DNA of 36,320 bases, from the NCBI GenBank assembly GCA_024281145.1, contig JAMXLN010000387.1:1-36320 (forward strand), written 5' to 3'. Below the pieces are notes generated by a model that was not told the DNA's origin, searched no databases, and saw only the letters and a list, made by a program, of their open reading frames with translations. A program made the position numbers and the translations under genes. Below are positions 35,849 through 36,320 of the stretch, one piece after another. Positions within the stretch are counted from its first letter, which is position 1. Each line of letters begins with the position of its first letter. Source of the stretch: Hyphomicrobiaceae bacterium. Its GTDB lineage: Bacteria; Pseudomonadota; Alphaproteobacteria; Rhizobiales; Hyphomicrobiaceae.

Positions 35849-36320
35849 ATGGATTTCGGCGTAGCCACCTCTGCGCGCGGCGCCCTCGGCAACCGGGGCG
35901 GCTACCTCGCCGTCGGCGAGGCGGCCGAGCGACTGGGCTTCGGCTTCATCAGCGTCAATGATCATGTCATCGTGCCGCGCGCTATCGCCTCGCGCTACCC
36001 TTATAGCGAATCGGGCGACTGGGCCGCGGCCGCGGCCGGCGAATGCCTCGAACAGCTCTCGACCCTGTCATTCCTCGCTGGCCGCACCGAACGCGTGAGG
36101 CTCCTGACCTCGGTGATGGTGGTGCCGCAGCGCCAGCCGGTGCTGGCCGCCAAGATGCTCGCCACCATCGATGTGTTGAGCGCCGGCCGGCTGATCGTCG
36201 GCTGCGGCGTCGGCTGGCTAAAAAAGGAGTTCGAGGCCCTTGGCGCGCCGCCCTTCGCCGAGCGCGGTCGCGCAACCGACGAATTCCTCAACGCATTCAA
36301 GGTGCTCTGGACCGATGAGG
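35849..36320 (+). CDS. LLM-class F420/flavin-dependent oxidoreductase (partial, C-terminus outside window)
   Basis: The 157 codons seen are open to the right edge. The protein starts MDFGVATSARGAL and continues LAVGEAAERLGFGFISVNDH and VIVPRAIASRYPY. It then reads FLAGRTERVRLLTSVMVVPQ, RQPVLAAKMLATIDVLSAGR and LIVGCGVGWLKKEFEALG. This is the N-terminal half of the luciferase-like monooxygenase fold in the subfamily labelled F420-dependent LLM (TIGR03619). The VGWL-KKEFEALG block is typical. Cofactor (F420 or FMN) cannot be decided without the rest. AAGGAGG at 35836-35842, six bases before the ATG, makes the start secure. Confidence 0.88.
   Translation, partial: MDFGVATSARGALGNRGGYLAVGEAAERLGFGFISVNDHVIVPRAIASRYPYSESGDWAAAAAGECLEQLSTLSFLAGRTERVRLLTSVMVVPQRQPVLAAKMLATIDVLSAGRLIVGCGVGWLKKEFEALGAPPFAERGRATDEFLNAFKVLWTDE

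Overview
The window is high-GC chromosomal DNA from an alphaproteobacterium, most likely of the order Hyphomicrobiales (Rhizobiales). Four things point there: the rpsT / rhodanese / dnaA-dnaN-recF-gyrB block, a zinc-free L31 of the alphaproteobacterial type, a DUF6894 protein, and the general style of the proteins. Genus cannot be settled from sequence reading alone. No phage genes, transposase, integrase, rRNA or CRISPR array were seen. Two genes are cut by the window edges: an ECF sigma factor on the left and an LLM-class flavin oxidoreductase on the right.

Left part (1-15143) holds envelope, transport and stress genes. An ECF sigma factor is divergent from a Tat-exported metallo-beta-lactamase-fold hydrolase, a small secreted TPR protein and a DoxX membrane protein. 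Two opposed GGGAATAA motifs lie between the sigma factor and the hydrolase. Then come a secreted DUF2147 protein, a six-helix cyclic-nucleotide-gated channel with an abnormal selectivity filter, a PaiB-type FMN-binding protein, rpmE, an ABC exporter, an L,D-transpeptidase, two small membrane proteins, an orphan peptide/nickel-type solute-binding protein, the Kup potassium transporter and an unknown membrane protein.

The middle (15144-23087) is the accessory-looking section. It is dominated by one minus-strand gene for a 1977-residue exported protein with a PDZ domain, about 27 tetratricopeptide units and a C-terminal CHAT caspase-like protease with an intact His/Cys dyad. Upstream of it lie a DUF6894 gene and a roughly 500 bp non-coding stretch with at least seven strong hairpins or palindromes and diverged direct repeats, ending at tRNA-Pro(CGG).

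The right part (23271-36320) is the conserved replication neighbourhood: an NDUFA9-like epimerase-fold protein, mutM with an unusual internal insertion, an enoyl-CoA hydratase, rpsT, an intergenic region with two DnaA-box-like 9-mers, a rhodanese, dnaA, dnaN, recF (overlapping dnaN by one base) and gyrB. A small membrane protein and the start of the flavin oxidoreductase follow. dnaA, dnaN, recF and gyrB supply the initiator, the sliding clamp, gap repair and supercoiling.

The best candidates for new biology are the secreted PDZ-TPR-CHAT protein, the hairpin/repeat array beside tRNA-Pro, and the channel whose filter reads KIGGGD where potassium channels have TVGYGD.
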